Shown: positions 15,260 to 24,695 of the stretch, piece after piece
Layout: each line of letters opens with the position of its first letter
Position numbering within the stretch: the stretch's first letter is position 1
Source: Mycolicibacter minnesotensis
Lineage (GTDB): Bacteria; Actinomycetota; Actinomycetes; Mycobacteriales; Mycobacteriaceae
Direction: 5' to 3'
NCBI RefSeq assembly: GCF_010731755.1
Contig: NZ_AP022589.1
Coordinates: 682,001-746,000 of the forward strand
DNA length: 64,000 nucleotides
Translations under genes and position numbers: made by a program
Notes under the pieces: model-generated
The model's input: the letters and a program-made list of their open reading frames with translations, nothing else
What the model was told of the DNA's origin: nothing
Database searches by the model: none

Positions 15260-16825
15260 TTACTTCGGCAGCATGTCTTGCCAATGCTGGGCGCCCGGGC
15301 GGACCAGATCGGCCTGGGTGTACACCTTGCCGTCGGGCGCCGCGTACTGGCCGGTGCGCGGGTTGTAGGTGGCAAATCCCACCGAGGGTCCGGCGGCGCG
15401 TTGGGCGTAAGCACTCGGTGCGGCGGGCACGGCGCCCTCGACCGGCGCCGGAGCCGGCGGCCCCGGCCGCTCGGCCGGCGGCGGCACCGGGATCGCCTCC
15501 GGTGCGCTCGGAGCGGCCGCTTGCGGAGCCTCAGCGGGCCCGAAGATCTGATCCCCGAAGGTGATCCGGTCGTCCGGAGGAACGCCCTGGGCGATCAATG
15601 CCGGATCGATCGGATACGGACCCGTGGCGTGCTGGCGCATCGCCAACGGCTCGAACGGCTTGTCGCTCTCGCAGATCTCCACCGTCGGCGCGCGCTTGCC
15701 GGGCTGAGCCATGCACGGGAAGTTCCGCGCACCGCGCACCCCGATCGCGGAGTCCTGTGGGAGTTTGCAGTACAGGCCGTCGGGCGTGTCCACGTCGCTC
15801 AGGTCCGCCGGCGAACGCCACGACGACGGCGGCAGGAAGCCGACCGAACAGGCCGGCGGGTCGCCGAGCGTCAGGCTGAACTCCGAAATTGCCATGCCCG
15901 TAGGGTTGTTCAGCGAAGACCCGTAGGACTGGGTGGCGGCCAGATAGGGCGGCAACAACACCAGCAGCTGCTCGATCGATGGATGGTAGACGAGGCCGAT
16001 CTGGCCGACGGTGGTCAGATTGGCCAGCAGCACCGGCAGTGTCGGCTTGACCTGGTCGAGCAGGCGAGTCGCTTCGTCGGCTGCGCCCGGGCCGGTGCGC
16101 AATATGGTCCGGACCTCCGAGTCACGGGCAGCCACCTGTTCGGTGATTCCCGCCAGGCTGCGGGCCCACGTCTGGATCGCATCCACGCTCTCGGCTTGAC
16201 CGTCCAACAACGGCCGACTGTCGTCGATCAAACTGCGCGTGCTGTCGGCGACCGTGTTGAGGCGGGCGGCCAGCTCACTGGAATTCTCGAACAAGGCGCT
16301 CAGATCGTTGCCGGTTCCGTTGAGCGCCTGGAAGGATTCGTCGAGAACGAGGCCCAGTTTGCCGGTGGGGATGCTGCTCACCAGCTCGCTCATCTGATCG
16401 AGCATCGGCCCGACCGGTTTCGGCAGCGACACGTTCTCGGCGGCGATGGTGGAGCCGTTCTTGAGATAGGGACCGGCATCGGTACGCGGTACCAGATCGA
16501 CGTACTGTTCACCGACCGCGGAGACGCTGCGCACGTTGGCCTGCAGGTCGGCGGGGATCTTCGGGGAGGACGTCAACGACATCGACACTTCGGCGCCGCT
16601 TCGGGTGGGCCGGATGTCGGTGACCTTGCCCACCTCCACGCCCCGGTAGGTCACGTTGGAGAACTTGTACAGCCCCCCGGTCGAAGGCATCTGAAGCTTC
16701 ACCGAGATTCGCCCGATGCCGAGCAGCACCGGAGCCTGCATGTAGACGAAGACCATTGTGCTGACGCCGATCACCGAAGCGATCGCGAAGATGATCAATT
16801 GGCTACGAACGAAACGGGTCAGCAT
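15260..16825 (-). CDS. mceF: Mce family protein, F position
   Basis: 521 residues. The N-terminal membrane segment is QLIIFAIASVIGVSTMVFVYM. The MlaD/MCE domain covers ~35-115 (GGLYKFSNVTYRGVEVGKVTDI, then SAVGEQYVDLVP). A long helical stretch with repeated heptad-like segments to ~300 and a Pro/Ala-rich C-terminus follow. In Mce complexes six such subunits (A-F) form a hexameric channel that passes lipids to the YrbE permease. ATG overlaps the mceE stop by one base (TGATG). Shorter than remembered Mce4F (~560), so it cannot be assigned to the Mce4 class with certainty. Confidence 0.93.
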   Translation of the reverse strand: MLTRFVRSQLIIFAIASVIGVSTMVFVYMQAPVLLGIGRISVKLQMPSTGGLYKFSNVTYRGVEVGKVTDIRPTRSGAEVSMSLTSSPKIPADLQANVRSVSAVGEQYVDLVPRTDAGPYLKNGSTIAAENVSLPKPVGPMLDQMSELVSSIPTGKLGLVLDESFQALNGTGNDLSALFENSSELAARLNTVADSTRSLIDDSRPLLDGQAESVDAIQTWARSLAGITEQVAARDSEVRTILRTGPGAADEATRLLDQVKPTLPVLLANLTTVGQIGLVYHPSIEQLLVLLPPYLAATQSYGSSLNNPTGMAISEFSLTLGDPPACSVGFLPPSSWRSPADLSDVDTPDGLYCKLPQDSAIGVRGARNFPCMAQPGKRAPTVEICESDKPFEPLAMRQHATGPYPIDPALIAQGVPPDDRITFGDQIFGPAEAPQAAAPSAPEAIPVPPPAERPGPPAPAPVEGAVPAAPSAYAQRAAGPSVGFATYNPRTGQYAAPDGKVYTQADLVRPGAQHWQDMLPK

Positions 16826-18024
16826 CAGTTGCCGCCTTGCGCCGGTGGTGGGGAAGCCTGGCTGCCGTCCATCTCAGTAGTGGTGAGCGGGGGCAGCGTC
16901 GCCAACTCGGTGGGAGGCGGGCCCAGCGGCGCCTTCAGCGGATCCCGAGTGTAGGTGTTGTACCAGGGATCCCCGGGCGCCGGTACGAACGATGCGCCGG
17001 GCTCACCCCACCGGGTTCCGAGGAGTATGCCGCTCTTCAGGCGGGGAATCGTGAAGTCGAACACGATGAACTGGTTCATGTAGTCGCCGCGGATGCCGCG
17101 GTCGATGAATTCCTGCGTGTACGGGTAGGTGGGCAGGTACGACAGCGCGGTCATCAGGTCCGGTCCCACATCGGCCAACGCGCGCACGGTCGGCTCGAGA
17201 TTCTCGAGGTTTCGGACGATGTCGGCCTGTGAGTCGTTGAGGAGTTGGTTTGCGGTCGCGCTGAATCCACCCAGTCTGTCCAGTGCGGTGACCAGTCGTG
17301 GCCGCTGCCTGTTCAGCACTTCGAGGGCGCCGGGGATGCGGTTCAGGGCGGCGGTGAGGACCTCTCGCTGCCCAGCGAACGTCTGGGCCATCCGGTTCAG
17401 TGACGAGACCGTGGCGATGATGTTGTCGTGCTGGTTGTCCAGCATGGTCACCACGGTGTTCATCCGGGTCAGCAGATCGCGGATCTGAACCTGACGCCCG
17501 TTGAGGGCGGCGTTGAAGTTGTGGACGATGTCGCCGATGCGGGTGAGCCCACCGCCGTTGACGACCACCGACAGTGACGACAGGGTCTGCTCGGTGGAGG
17601 GGTAGGTCGAGGATTTCGACAGCGCGATGGTGGTGCCGGGCTGCAGTCGTCCGGTGGGCGCTTCGCCCAGCGGAGGATCCAGGGCCAGATGCATCGAGCC
17701 CAGCAGGCTGGTCTGTCCCACGGCGGCGACCGCGTTGGCGGGAATCACCACGTCGGGCCGAACCGAGATCTCGACGTTCGCATGCCAGTTGTCGACGGTC
17801 ATCCGGCGAATCGCACCGACCACCACATCGTTGACCATGACGGGTGAATTCGATTCCAATGTACCGACATTCGCGATCTGCACCTGGTAGGTGACGGCGC
17901 CGGAACCGGTTCCCACCGTGCCGGGCAACGGCAGCGAGTTGAGTCCCTCGAATGTGCATCCCGAGGTGAGCAGGACCGCGGTGCACGCGAGTGCGGCAAG
18001 TCTCCGGATGGACCTGGTTCTCAT
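16825..18024 (-). CDS. mceE: Mce family lipoprotein, E position
   Basis: 399 residues from ATG 18024, which overlaps the mceD stop as TGATG; longer upstream frames are ignored. The signal peptide ends in a lipobox (LLTSGC, Cys23 to be lipidated), the hallmark of MceE. The MCE domain follows (VTYQVQIANVGTLESNSPVMVNDVVVGAIRRM), with helical repeats to ~300 and a Pro-rich tail. The lipid anchor holds the subunit on the outer face of the plasma membrane in the Mce lipid-import hexamer. An RGD triplet in GIRGDYMNQ is visible but has no established meaning here. Confidence 0.93.
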   Translation of the reverse strand: MRTRSIRRLAALACTAVLLTSGCTFEGLNSLPLPGTVGTGSGAVTYQVQIANVGTLESNSPVMVNDVVVGAIRRMTVDNWHANVEISVRPDVVIPANAVAAVGQTSLLGSMHLALDPPLGEAPTGRLQPGTTIALSKSSTYPSTEQTLSSLSVVVNGGGLTRIGDIVHNFNAALNGRQVQIRDLLTRMNTVVTMLDNQHDNIIATVSSLNRMAQTFAGQREVLTAALNRIPGALEVLNRQRPRLVTALDRLGGFSATANQLLNDSQADIVRNLENLEPTVRALADVGPDLMTALSYLPTYPYTQEFIDRGIRGDYMNQFIVFDFTIPRLKSGILLGTRWGEPGASFVPAPGDPWYNTYTRDPLKAPLGPPPTELATLPPLTTTEMDGSQASPPPAQGGN

Positions 18025-19493
18025 CACGGCGTACCTCCCGGGCTCGATAGGCCGGCTCCGCCGGGCAGCAACAGCTCGGTGACGTCCGACGCCGATGGCA
18101 CCGGAGGCGGTGGCGCCGGTACCCCGGGAGGAATGGGCGCACCCGGATACAGGGCCGGGTGCCGCTGCGCGGGCAAGCCGTCTGGTGCGTACGCCCCGGG
18201 CGGATGCGATGGATCGGTCCATCCGGGAGGGGGTGGCACATCGCCGGCCCCGGTATAGGCCGAGACCGCCGGCGGTATCTCCTGCGGAGCCGGCGCGGTC
18301 CCCCCTCCTCCGGGTGCCAGAGCGGGATCGGAGTAGATCACGTTCTTGGGGGCGGGCCCCAGATAGGCGTTGAAGGGCAGCGGGAGATAGTTGAAGTTCA
18401 TCAGCCGCAGCGCAGGTCCCAAATACTGGGCGCATGCCTTGCCCGACGCCTCGGCGGTGACATTCTCGACCGCTGCGATGGCCGAGCAGATGGTCGCGAC
18501 CGGGTTAGCGAAATTGTTCATCGCAAACGACCCGCGGGGACCGCCGGTGTCCGGGTTGTAGATGTTGTAGCCATTGACCAGAGCATTGGGCGCGGCGTGC
18601 AGAACGTTCTTGACCACCATGCTGTTGTCGGCCAGCACCTGCGTCACATCCGCCAGTCGTTCGAGCTGTTCGGCGGTCTGCGCACGGGAACCGGCGATGA
18701 ACCGCTGGATCTTGCCCACAACACCCGAGAGTTCGTTGATGGCGGAGTCGAGATCGGACCGGCTGCCGTCGATCACGCTGGTGACGTCGGCGAGGCGGTC
18801 CTGAAATTGGACGATCTGGGTGTTGCTGTCACGCAATGCGGCGACGAATGTCTGGAGATTCGTGATGACCCCGGCGATGTCGCCGCTGCCCCTTCCGAGG
18901 ACCCTGCCGACGTCCGCCAACTGAGTGATGGTCTCGCGCAGCCTCGCGCCGTTGCCCGACATGGCGTCGGCGGTGGTGTCGATAAAGCGCCCCAGTGAGG
19001 TGTTCGACACTCCGCTGGACGGGCCCAAGTCGGCGGCAAGGCGGGTGAGCTGCTCCTTGATCTCGTCCCATTCGACCGGAACAGCGGTTCGGTCTTCGGC
19101 GATCTCGGCACCGTCGGGCATGGTGGCGCCACTAGCCTCTGGACTCGACTCGTAGGCGGGCGTCAGCTGCACGTACCGGGAGGAGACCAGGTTGGGTGCC
19201 ACGATGATGGCCTGGGCATCCGCGGGAATGGGCACGGCGCGATCTACGGCCAGGGTTATCCGGGCGCGAGTTCCCAAGGGCTCGATGGATTTGATGGTGC
19301 CGACCCGCACACCGACCACCCGGACCTCGTCGCCGGGATAGATGGCCGTCGCCGATGTGAAGTAGGCGATGATCGTCCTGGGGCCCACGAACTTCTGATA
19401 GCCGACGAACGCCAGGGCGGCGGCCGCCAAAACCACCATACCGGCGGCCAGGAGCTTTCTGGCCCGCCGATCGAGACGCACCCCGGCGCTCAT
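18024..19493 (-). CDS. mceD: Mce family protein, D position
   Basis: 489 residues. Membrane segment LLAAGMVVLAAAALAFVGYQ at ~14-33, MCE domain with YFTSATAIYPGDEVRVVGVRVGTIKSI and NLVSSRYVQLTP, then coiled-coil-like helices to ~300. The last ~120 residues are Pro/Gly-rich (PPPPGWTDPSHPPG, PPGVPAPPPPVP), typical of MceD. ATG overlaps the mceC stop by 4 bases. It forms part of the six-subunit lipid channel. Nothing suggests truncation or frameshift. Confidence 0.93.
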   Translation of the reverse strand: MSAGVRLDRRARKLLAAGMVVLAAAALAFVGYQKFVGPRTIIAYFTSATAIYPGDEVRVVGVRVGTIKSIEPLGTRARITLAVDRAVPIPADAQAIIVAPNLVSSRYVQLTPAYESSPEASGATMPDGAEIAEDRTAVPVEWDEIKEQLTRLAADLGPSSGVSNTSLGRFIDTTADAMSGNGARLRETITQLADVGRVLGRGSGDIAGVITNLQTFVAALRDSNTQIVQFQDRLADVTSVIDGSRSDLDSAINELSGVVGKIQRFIAGSRAQTAEQLERLADVTQVLADNSMVVKNVLHAAPNALVNGYNIYNPDTGGPRGSFAMNNFANPVATICSAIAAVENVTAEASGKACAQYLGPALRLMNFNYLPLPFNAYLGPAPKNVIYSDPALAPGGGGTAPAPQEIPPAVSAYTGAGDVPPPPGWTDPSHPPGAYAPDGLPAQRHPALYPGAPIPPGVPAPPPPVPSASDVTELLLPGGAGLSSPGGTP

Positions 19494-20572
19494 CGGGATC
19501 CTCCGGGAATTCCGTTGTAGGGGAAGGGGAATTCAGCGCGCGGTCCGGCGTTGTCGGGCGGTTGTCCGGCATTGACACCGCGCCGGAATCCGAGTGCGTA
19601 GTCGAGGAACGGCTGGATCGCCGGGCCGGGCAGCAGGTTGGAGGCGAACCCGTAGTAGTAGAAGCCGTTGTTGACGGCCTCACCCTGGGTCAGCTGGTAC
19701 TTGGCCAGGCCCTTGAGGGAATTCTCCAGATTCTCCCGGTTACGTTGCAGCAGCTGCGTGACCGTGTTGAGCTGGGTGAGTGTGGGAGCCAATTCCTGCT
19801 CGTTGTCGTCGACGAGTCCGGACAACTGTTGTGCCACTGCCGAAGAGTTGGCAAGCAGGTCCACTATCGCGTGCCGGCGGTCCTGCAGCACTGCGAGCAG
19901 GTCGTTGGCATTGAGGATGAGCCGATTCACCTGTTGACTGCGTTCCGAGAGGATCCCGGTGATGTCAGCGGCGGACGCCAGCAGGCTGCTCAACGATTCG
20001 TTGCGGTTATTCAGCGACCTGGACAGCCGGCTGATTCCGTCGAAGGTGGGCGCCAGCTGAGGTGCGAGGCGTTCGATGGTCGCCGACAGGGTGTCCAGCG
20101 ACTGATTGATGGTGGCGGTATCGGTCGCAGCGGTATTCGACGTGAACTCACCGAGCGCATCGGTCAGTGAGTACGGCGAGGTGGTCCGAGTCACCGGGAT
20201 GACGCCGCGGGAACCGATGCTGCCGGTGCCGCGCGGCTCGATGACCAGAACCCGCTCACCGAGCAGGGTCCCGATGCCGATGTGCGCGGTGGTGTCTGCG
20301 CCGAGGCGTACCTTGCTTTCGACGGCGAAGGTCACCAACGCTTTACCGTGATCGAGCGCAACGCCGGACACCGTGCCCACATTGACGCCCGAGACTTTCA
20401 CACTGTTCCCGGCGGACAGCCCGCCCGCCTCGGCGAACAACGCCTGGTATCTGATCGACGTCGCCATTGCCAAAAGCTGCTTGGGCTGCAGCCCGACCAT
20501 GATGATCAGGGCCATCAGCACCAGACCAAGGAATCCCAAACGGAAAAGTGACGATTGACGGTATTTCAGCAT
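19490..20572 (-). CDS. mceC: Mce family protein, C position
   Basis: 360 residues from ATG 20572 (TGATG with the mceB stop); an upstream in-frame start would add 13 residues inside mceB and is rejected. Membrane segment LGFLGLVLMALIIMVGL, MCE domain (YQALFAEAGGLSAGNSVKVSGVNVGTVSGV, LLGERVLVIEPRG) and a helical region with SLNNRNESLSSLLASAADI. It lacks the long proline-rich tail found in some MceC proteins. One of six channel subunits. Confidence 0.93.
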   Translation of the reverse strand: MLKYRQSSLFRLGFLGLVLMALIIMVGLQPKQLLAMATSIRYQALFAEAGGLSAGNSVKVSGVNVGTVSGVALDHGKALVTFAVESKVRLGADTTAHIGIGTLLGERVLVIEPRGTGSIGSRGVIPVTRTTSPYSLTDALGEFTSNTAATDTATINQSLDTLSATIERLAPQLAPTFDGISRLSRSLNNRNESLSSLLASAADITGILSERSQQVNRLILNANDLLAVLQDRRHAIVDLLANSSAVAQQLSGLVDDNEQELAPTLTQLNTVTQLLQRNRENLENSLKGLAKYQLTQGEAVNNGFYYYGFASNLLPGPAIQPFLDYALGFRRGVNAGQPPDNAGPRAEFPFPYNGIPGGSR

Positions 20573-21603
20573 CAGGGTTCGCCGCACCTTCCGGTGTTCT
20601 GAACAACCCACGGGAAGTGAGCAGTGCGGCCCTGCAGATCGGTCACCCGGATTGTGACACCGCAGATGTAGAGATTCAGCCAGCTGCCGTAGGAACCGAG
20701 CCGCACCAGTTTGCGGTAGTTCTGGGGTGTCTTCTGGAGCGTCAAGTCGAGTCTGGCCAAGTCGGTTTCGTTCGCCAGCAGGGGCGCCAGGCGAGTCAGT
20801 TGATCCACCGTTCCCGACAGCGGCGGGCGTGCCCGGGTCAACAGTCCCGCCAACGAGGCCGTCCCGTTGTCGAGCGCGGTGATCGCCCTACCGATCGGAT
20901 CGCGTTCCTCCGCCAGTCCGCTCACCAGCCGCTCGAGGCCGTCCACCGCGCCAGAGAACTTCTTGCCGTCCCTGCTCAGTACCGCGAGCGTCTCGTTGAG
21001 GTTTTCGATCAGCTGCTCCACGGTGGACCCGTTGTCGGCCAACGCATTGGTGAACGACGAAGTTCTGGCGAACAACGACTCCAGATCCCCGCCCTGACCC
21101 TGAAAGACCTGGATCAAGGAGTTGGTTAGCGCGTTGACATCGTCAGGATTGAGGCCGGAGATGACCGGCTTGAGCCCCCCGAGCAGCAGGTCGAGATTCA
21201 GGGCCGGCTCGGTCTGGTCGACTCCGAAGCGGGTTCCCGGCGGCTGGATTCTGGTCGATCCCGGGTTGTCGATGAGCTCCAGGTAGCGGTCGCCGACCAG
21301 GTTGAGGTAGCGCACGGCAACCTTGGTGCTCTCGGTCAGCCGGACACCGTTGTCGGCATCGAAGGCGACAAGCACGGTGTTGTCCGGCTGCAACGCGATC
21401 TTGCGGACGGTTCCAACACGAATTCCCGCGACGCGCACCGAGCTACCGGCCTTGAGGCTGGAGGCATCCTGGAATACCGCCGAATAGGTGTTGGTGGAGC
21501 CCGACCGGTACTGGCTGAAGATCGCGAACAGCACCGCGGTGAGCATAACCATGGTCAGACCGAACGCACCGAGCTTGACCGCCGTCTTCCCGAGCCCGTT
21601 CAT
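20572..21603 (-). CDS. mceB: Mce family protein, B position
   Basis: 343 residues. Membrane segment FGLTMVMLTAVLFAIFSQY, MCE domain (YSAVFQDASSLKAGSSVRVAGIRVGTVRKI, YLNLVGDRYLELID), then the MCE C-domain helices. The C-terminus YGSWLNLYICGVTIRV...TGRCGEP carries the conserved two-cysteine ending of MceB proteins. ATG overlaps the mceA stop by 4 bases. Standard length for the family. Confidence 0.93.
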   Translation of the reverse strand: MNGLGKTAVKLGAFGLTMVMLTAVLFAIFSQYRSGSTNTYSAVFQDASSLKAGSSVRVAGIRVGTVRKIALQPDNTVLVAFDADNGVRLTESTKVAVRYLNLVGDRYLELIDNPGSTRIQPPGTRFGVDQTEPALNLDLLLGGLKPVISGLNPDDVNALTNSLIQVFQGQGGDLESLFARTSSFTNALADNGSTVEQLIENLNETLAVLSRDGKKFSGAVDGLERLVSGLAEERDPIGRAITALDNGTASLAGLLTRARPPLSGTVDQLTRLAPLLANETDLARLDLTLQKTPQNYRKLVRLGSYGSWLNLYICGVTIRVTDLQGRTAHFPWVVQNTGRCGEP

Positions 21604-22793
21604 CCTGGCTGACCGATCTGAGCACTGTTGCGCGGCGGACCGTCGATTGGCCCGTACAGCGCCTGCTTGAGTCCGTCGGAGTTCAGCAGGATCCCCTCAT
21701 TGCCGTACTGCGCCGGGTTGGCGTTGACATCGGTGATCACAAACGGTGGCCGTTTCTGGAATCCGACCTTCGGCAGGTCGGTGCACTGCGGTCCGCCGGT
21801 AGCGGCGACCTTGGGCAGGTTCTGCGGGTACCGGTAGCGCTCTTGCCCCAGCACCACCGTCTGCAGGAGCAGCCCGCCGGGGACCGGCGTGCCCGGCGCC
21901 TTGGCCAGTTCGACGGCTCCACCCAAACCACAGGTCAGGGCCTCGTGGTATTGGTTGGTCAGGTCGGTGGTCGGGGCGAGCAGATGCATGACATCGGTGA
22001 TGGCCTGACGGTTGGTGCCCACGACGTCATTGCCAGTGTCGGCCAGGCCGATCACGCTGATCAGCAGCGTGTCGAGACTGTTCTGTTCGCTGACGAGCGT
22101 CTCGCTGATCCGAGTCGCCGCAGCAGCCGCTTTGGTCAGATCAGGTGCCGCGTCGGCGTAGGCGTTGACCACGGCAGGCGCGACGGAAAGTTCACGCTCC
22201 ATTGCGGGCAGGCTCGGATCGATGCGCGTCAGGAACTGGTCGAGATCGGTCATCATTTGACCGATCCGGTCGCCGCGCCCGTCCAAGGCGGTGGCAAGCG
22301 CCCCCAGCGTCTCGTTGAGCTTGGTGGGTTCTATCTTCTGCAACACCCTCGACAGCCGCTCAAAGACCGAGTTGATTTCGACCGTGACGTGGTCGGCGTC
22401 GAGCACCTGGCCGGTCTGCAAGGAGTGCGTCGACGGATCGGCTGGCGGAACCAAGTCAACGAACTTCGACCCGAACACTGTCGATGAGGTGATGCCGACA
22501 TGGACGTTTGCGGGGATGACCTGCATGTACGACGGATCCATGGCGAGGTGCAATGCGGCGCGTCCGTCGGGAAGCTGCTCTAGGGACTGCACCGAACCAA
22601 CTTGCGCCCCATGTAGTTTCACCTTTGCGCCGGCATCCATCACCAGACCGGCACGCTGTGACAGGACTGTGACAGGCACGGTCCGGGTGAAACTGCCCCG
22701 GAAGAATCCCAGGGCCAGCGCGACGGTGGCTACGGCCACCGACACGGTGGCCAGCCCCAGCAGGGTGCGTGTTGTCTTTGGAGTCATCGCCAT
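21600..22793 (-). CDS. mceA: Mce family protein, A position
   Basis: 397 residues. After a short N-terminus comes a membrane segment (LLGLATVSVAVATVALALGFF). The MCE domain reads VPVTVLSQRAGLVMDAGAKVKLHGAQVGSVQSL and TVFGSKFVDLVPP. Helices LSRVLQKIEPTKLNETLGAL and onward follow, and the C-terminus (RYRYPQNLPKVAATGGPQC) keeps the YP-NLP-VAA-GGP-C pattern of MceA. It begins 15 bases after the yrbEB stop. It would form the substrate-facing ring with mceB to mceF. The Mce class number cannot be fixed by eye. Confidence 0.93.
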   Translation of the reverse strand: MAMTPKTTRTLLGLATVSVAVATVALALGFFRGSFTRTVPVTVLSQRAGLVMDAGAKVKLHGAQVGSVQSLEQLPDGRAALHLAMDPSYMQVIPANVHVGITSSTVFGSKFVDLVPPADPSTHSLQTGQVLDADHVTVEINSVFERLSRVLQKIEPTKLNETLGALATALDGRGDRIGQMMTDLDQFLTRIDPSLPAMERELSVAPAVVNAYADAAPDLTKAAAAATRISETLVSEQNSLDTLLISVIGLADTGNDVVGTNRQAITDVMHLLAPTTDLTNQYHEALTCGLGGAVELAKAPGTPVPGGLLLQTVVLGQERYRYPQNLPKVAATGGPQCTDLPKVGFQKRPPFVITDVNANPAQYGNEGILLNSDGLKQALYGPIDGPPRNSAQIGQPG

Positions 22794-22808
22794 CAGTGCT
22801 CCGCCCGC

Positions 22809-23657
22809 CTAGCCCGACAGGTTGAAGTTGCCGTTGGACCCGTAGACGGCCAGCGATACCAACAGCGTCACCGAGATGACGACGACCAGTGATGTCCGAA
22901 CGGCCGTTCCCACGGCCACGCCCACACCCGAAGGGCCACCGGCGGCGAAGAAGCCGAAATAGGTGTGCACGAGCAGGACCGCGATCGCCATCAGAATCGC
23001 CTGCAGAAACGACCACATCAGGTCTATTGGATTAAGGAATGTGCTGAAGTAATGGTTGTACAGGCCGGCGGACTGCCCAAACATCACCACGGTCGTCAGC
23101 TTGCTGGCGACGAAGGACAAGATGACCGCTATCGAGTACAGGGGCGTGATCGCAACCATTCCAGCCACGATGCGGGTGCTCACCAGATATTCGACGGCGT
23201 GGATACCCATGGTTTCCAAAGCGTCGATCTCTTCATTGATCCGCATGGCGCCCAACTGCGCAGTGACACCGGCGCCGAACGTGGCCGCCAGGCCGATCCC
23301 GGCCACGACAGGCGCCGATATCCGCACGTTGATGAAAGCGGCCAGAAACCCGGTCAGGGCCTCAATGCCGATGTCGCCGAGCGAGCTGTAACCCTGTACC
23401 GCCAATGTGCCGCCCGCAGCCAGGGTGAGGAATCCGACGATGACGACGGTGCCGCCGATCATCGCCAATGTGCCAGCCCCCATGCTGATTTCGGCAATCA
23501 GCCGGATCACTTCGTGACGATATCTCCTGGCGGCGTGCGGAACGCCGCCCAGGGCGCGGCCATAAAATGCGGTGTGGTCGCCGATTCGCCCGATGGTCTC
23601 GATCGGTCTGTTCAGTTCCCGCGCCAATTGCGGGTGAAGCGTACGTATGCCAACCAT
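22809..23657 (-). CDS. yrbEB: YrbE family permease, B position
   Basis: 282 residues with the MlaE/YrbE permease architecture. An N-terminal interfacial helix is followed by 5-6 membrane segments, including MIGGTVVIVGFLTLAAGG and VAGMVAITPLYSIAVILSFVA. The conserved cytoplasmic EQ-like loop reads GAMRINEEIDALETMGI. It pairs with YrbEA and a shared ATPase (MceG, not in this window) to power lipid transfer through the Mce channel. It starts 12 bases after the yrbEA stop and is followed by mceA. Confidence 0.93.
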   Translation of the reverse strand: MVGIRTLHPQLARELNRPIETIGRIGDHTAFYGRALGGVPHAARRYRHEVIRLIAEISMGAGTLAMIGGTVVIVGFLTLAAGGTLAVQGYSSLGDIGIEALTGFLAAFINVRISAPVVAGIGLAATFGAGVTAQLGAMRINEEIDALETMGIHAVEYLVSTRIVAGMVAITPLYSIAVILSFVASKLTTVVMFGQSAGLYNHYFSTFLNPIDLMWSFLQAILMAIAVLLVHTYFGFFAAGGPSGVGVAVGTAVRTSLVVVISVTLLVSLAVYGSNGNFNLSG

Positions 23658-23669
23658 CGATGCGCCCGG

Positions 23670-24482
23670 CTAGTCCGATGTCATCTGGATGCCGATGGCC
23701 GTAACCACCACGTTGACCACGAACAGCGCCATGAAGGCGTACACCACCGTCTCGTTGACGGCGTTACCCACCGCCTTGGCTCCGCCACCGCTGATCGTCA
23801 GACCGCGGTAACAGGCCACCAGACCGGCGATCAGGCCGAACAGTGCCGCCTTCACACACGAGATGATCACTTCGGGAACACCGGTGAGCAATGTGATGCC
23901 TGCGGCGAATGCGCCGGGATTGACGCCCTGGATGAAGATCGAGAAGGTGTAGCCCCCCAGGATTCCGATGATGACGACGAGGCTGTTGAGCAGCAGGGCC
24001 ACCACACCCGATGCCAGCATTCGCGGCGTCACCAAGCGCTGAACGGGGTTGATGCCGAGCACCTCCATGGCATCGATCTCTTCACGGATGGTGCGTGATC
24101 CCAGATCAGCACACATCGCGGTGGCGCCGGCGCCGGCCACGATCAGCACCGTCACCATGGGCCCGACCTGGGTTACCGCCCCGAATGCCGCTCCGGCACC
24201 GGAGAGATCCGCCGCGCCCAGCTCTCGCAGCAGGATGTTCAGTGTGAAGCTGACCAGGACAGTGAACGGAATGGCGACCAGCACCGTGGGCATCAGCGAC
24301 ACGCGGGCCACGAACCAGGCCTGATCCAGCAGTTCCCTGCCCTGGAACGGCCTACGGAACAAGAACTTGACCGCGTCGGCCGACATGGCGAGCAGACCGC
24401 CGACCGCCTGCATGGTTCCGGTTCCGCCGGATCCGAGCGCCCGTAGTCCTGAAGACCAGCGGTCTTGGGCACTGTTCACCAT
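23670..24482 (-). CDS. yrbEA: YrbE family permease, A position
   Basis: 270 residues from ATG 24482 (MVNSAQDRW), with GAAGGG 10 bases upstream. The open frame extends to 24677, but that part has no family similarity. The sequence FRRPFQGRELLDQAWFVARVSLMPTVLVAIPFTVLVSFTLNILLRE...CADLGSRTIREEIDAMEVLGI...NAVNETVVYAF is the YrbEA hallmark and is very close to remembered YrbE4A. First gene of the mce operon; a palindrome 23 bases upstream is a candidate operator. Confidence 0.93.
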   Translation of the reverse strand: MVNSAQDRWSSGLRALGSGGTGTMQAVGGLLAMSADAVKFLFRRPFQGRELLDQAWFVARVSLMPTVLVAIPFTVLVSFTLNILLRELGAADLSGAGAAFGAVTQVGPMVTVLIVAGAGATAMCADLGSRTIREEIDAMEVLGINPVQRLVTPRMLASGVVALLLNSLVVIIGILGGYTFSIFIQGVNPGAFAAGITLLTGVPEVIISCVKAALFGLIAGLVACYRGLTISGGGAKAVGNAVNETVVYAFMALFVVNVVVTAIGIQMTSD

Positions 24483-24504
24483 GTACCGCAAACCCTTCGC
24501 TGGT

Positions 24505-24518
24505 GGTTCGACCGAACC
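24505..24518. promoter_or_regulatory. Palindrome upstream of the mce operon
   Basis: GGTTCG-AC-CGAACC, perfect 6-base arms, 23 bases before the yrbEA ATG in the 213-base spacer to the divergent SDR. The position suits a repressor of the whole mce operon. It is not a KstR-type core. Which regulator binds is unknown. Confidence 0.45.
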
Positions 24519-24651
24519 CGGTCGGCTCGCCGGCTCGGCGGCCAAAGACACGGTGACAGCCGAGGGTGTCCGGCGACACACTCTGTCCCACCTACCGGGA
24601 GGCGTCGCAGCGCCAGGGCGCGGCGGGCGGGAACGTAGCCTGCTGTCCGGG

Positions 24652-24678
24652 TGCATCACGCCCATCACGCCCATCACA
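24652..24678 (+). repeat. Three tandem copies of a 9-base unit
   Basis: CATCACGCC repeated twice and followed by CATCACAGC, just before the ribosome-binding site of the SDR gene. If translated in the SDR frame it would encode a His-Ala run, but the better-supported start is downstream. It is probably a neutral simple repeat in the leader. Confidence 0.45.
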
Positions 24679-24695
24679 GCGACAGGAGTAACCCT

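Noticed and set aside
22965..24098. 377-residue plus-strand frame opposite the yrbE genes
   Set aside because: His/Asp/Gln-rich translation is the complement of membrane-protein codons, not a metal-binding gene.
24651..24695. His-rich N-terminal extension (MHHAHHAHH) of the SDR gene
   Set aside because: It comes from the 9-base tandem repeat read in frame; the GTG at 24696 has a well-spaced ACAGGAG site and gives the usual SDR N-terminus.
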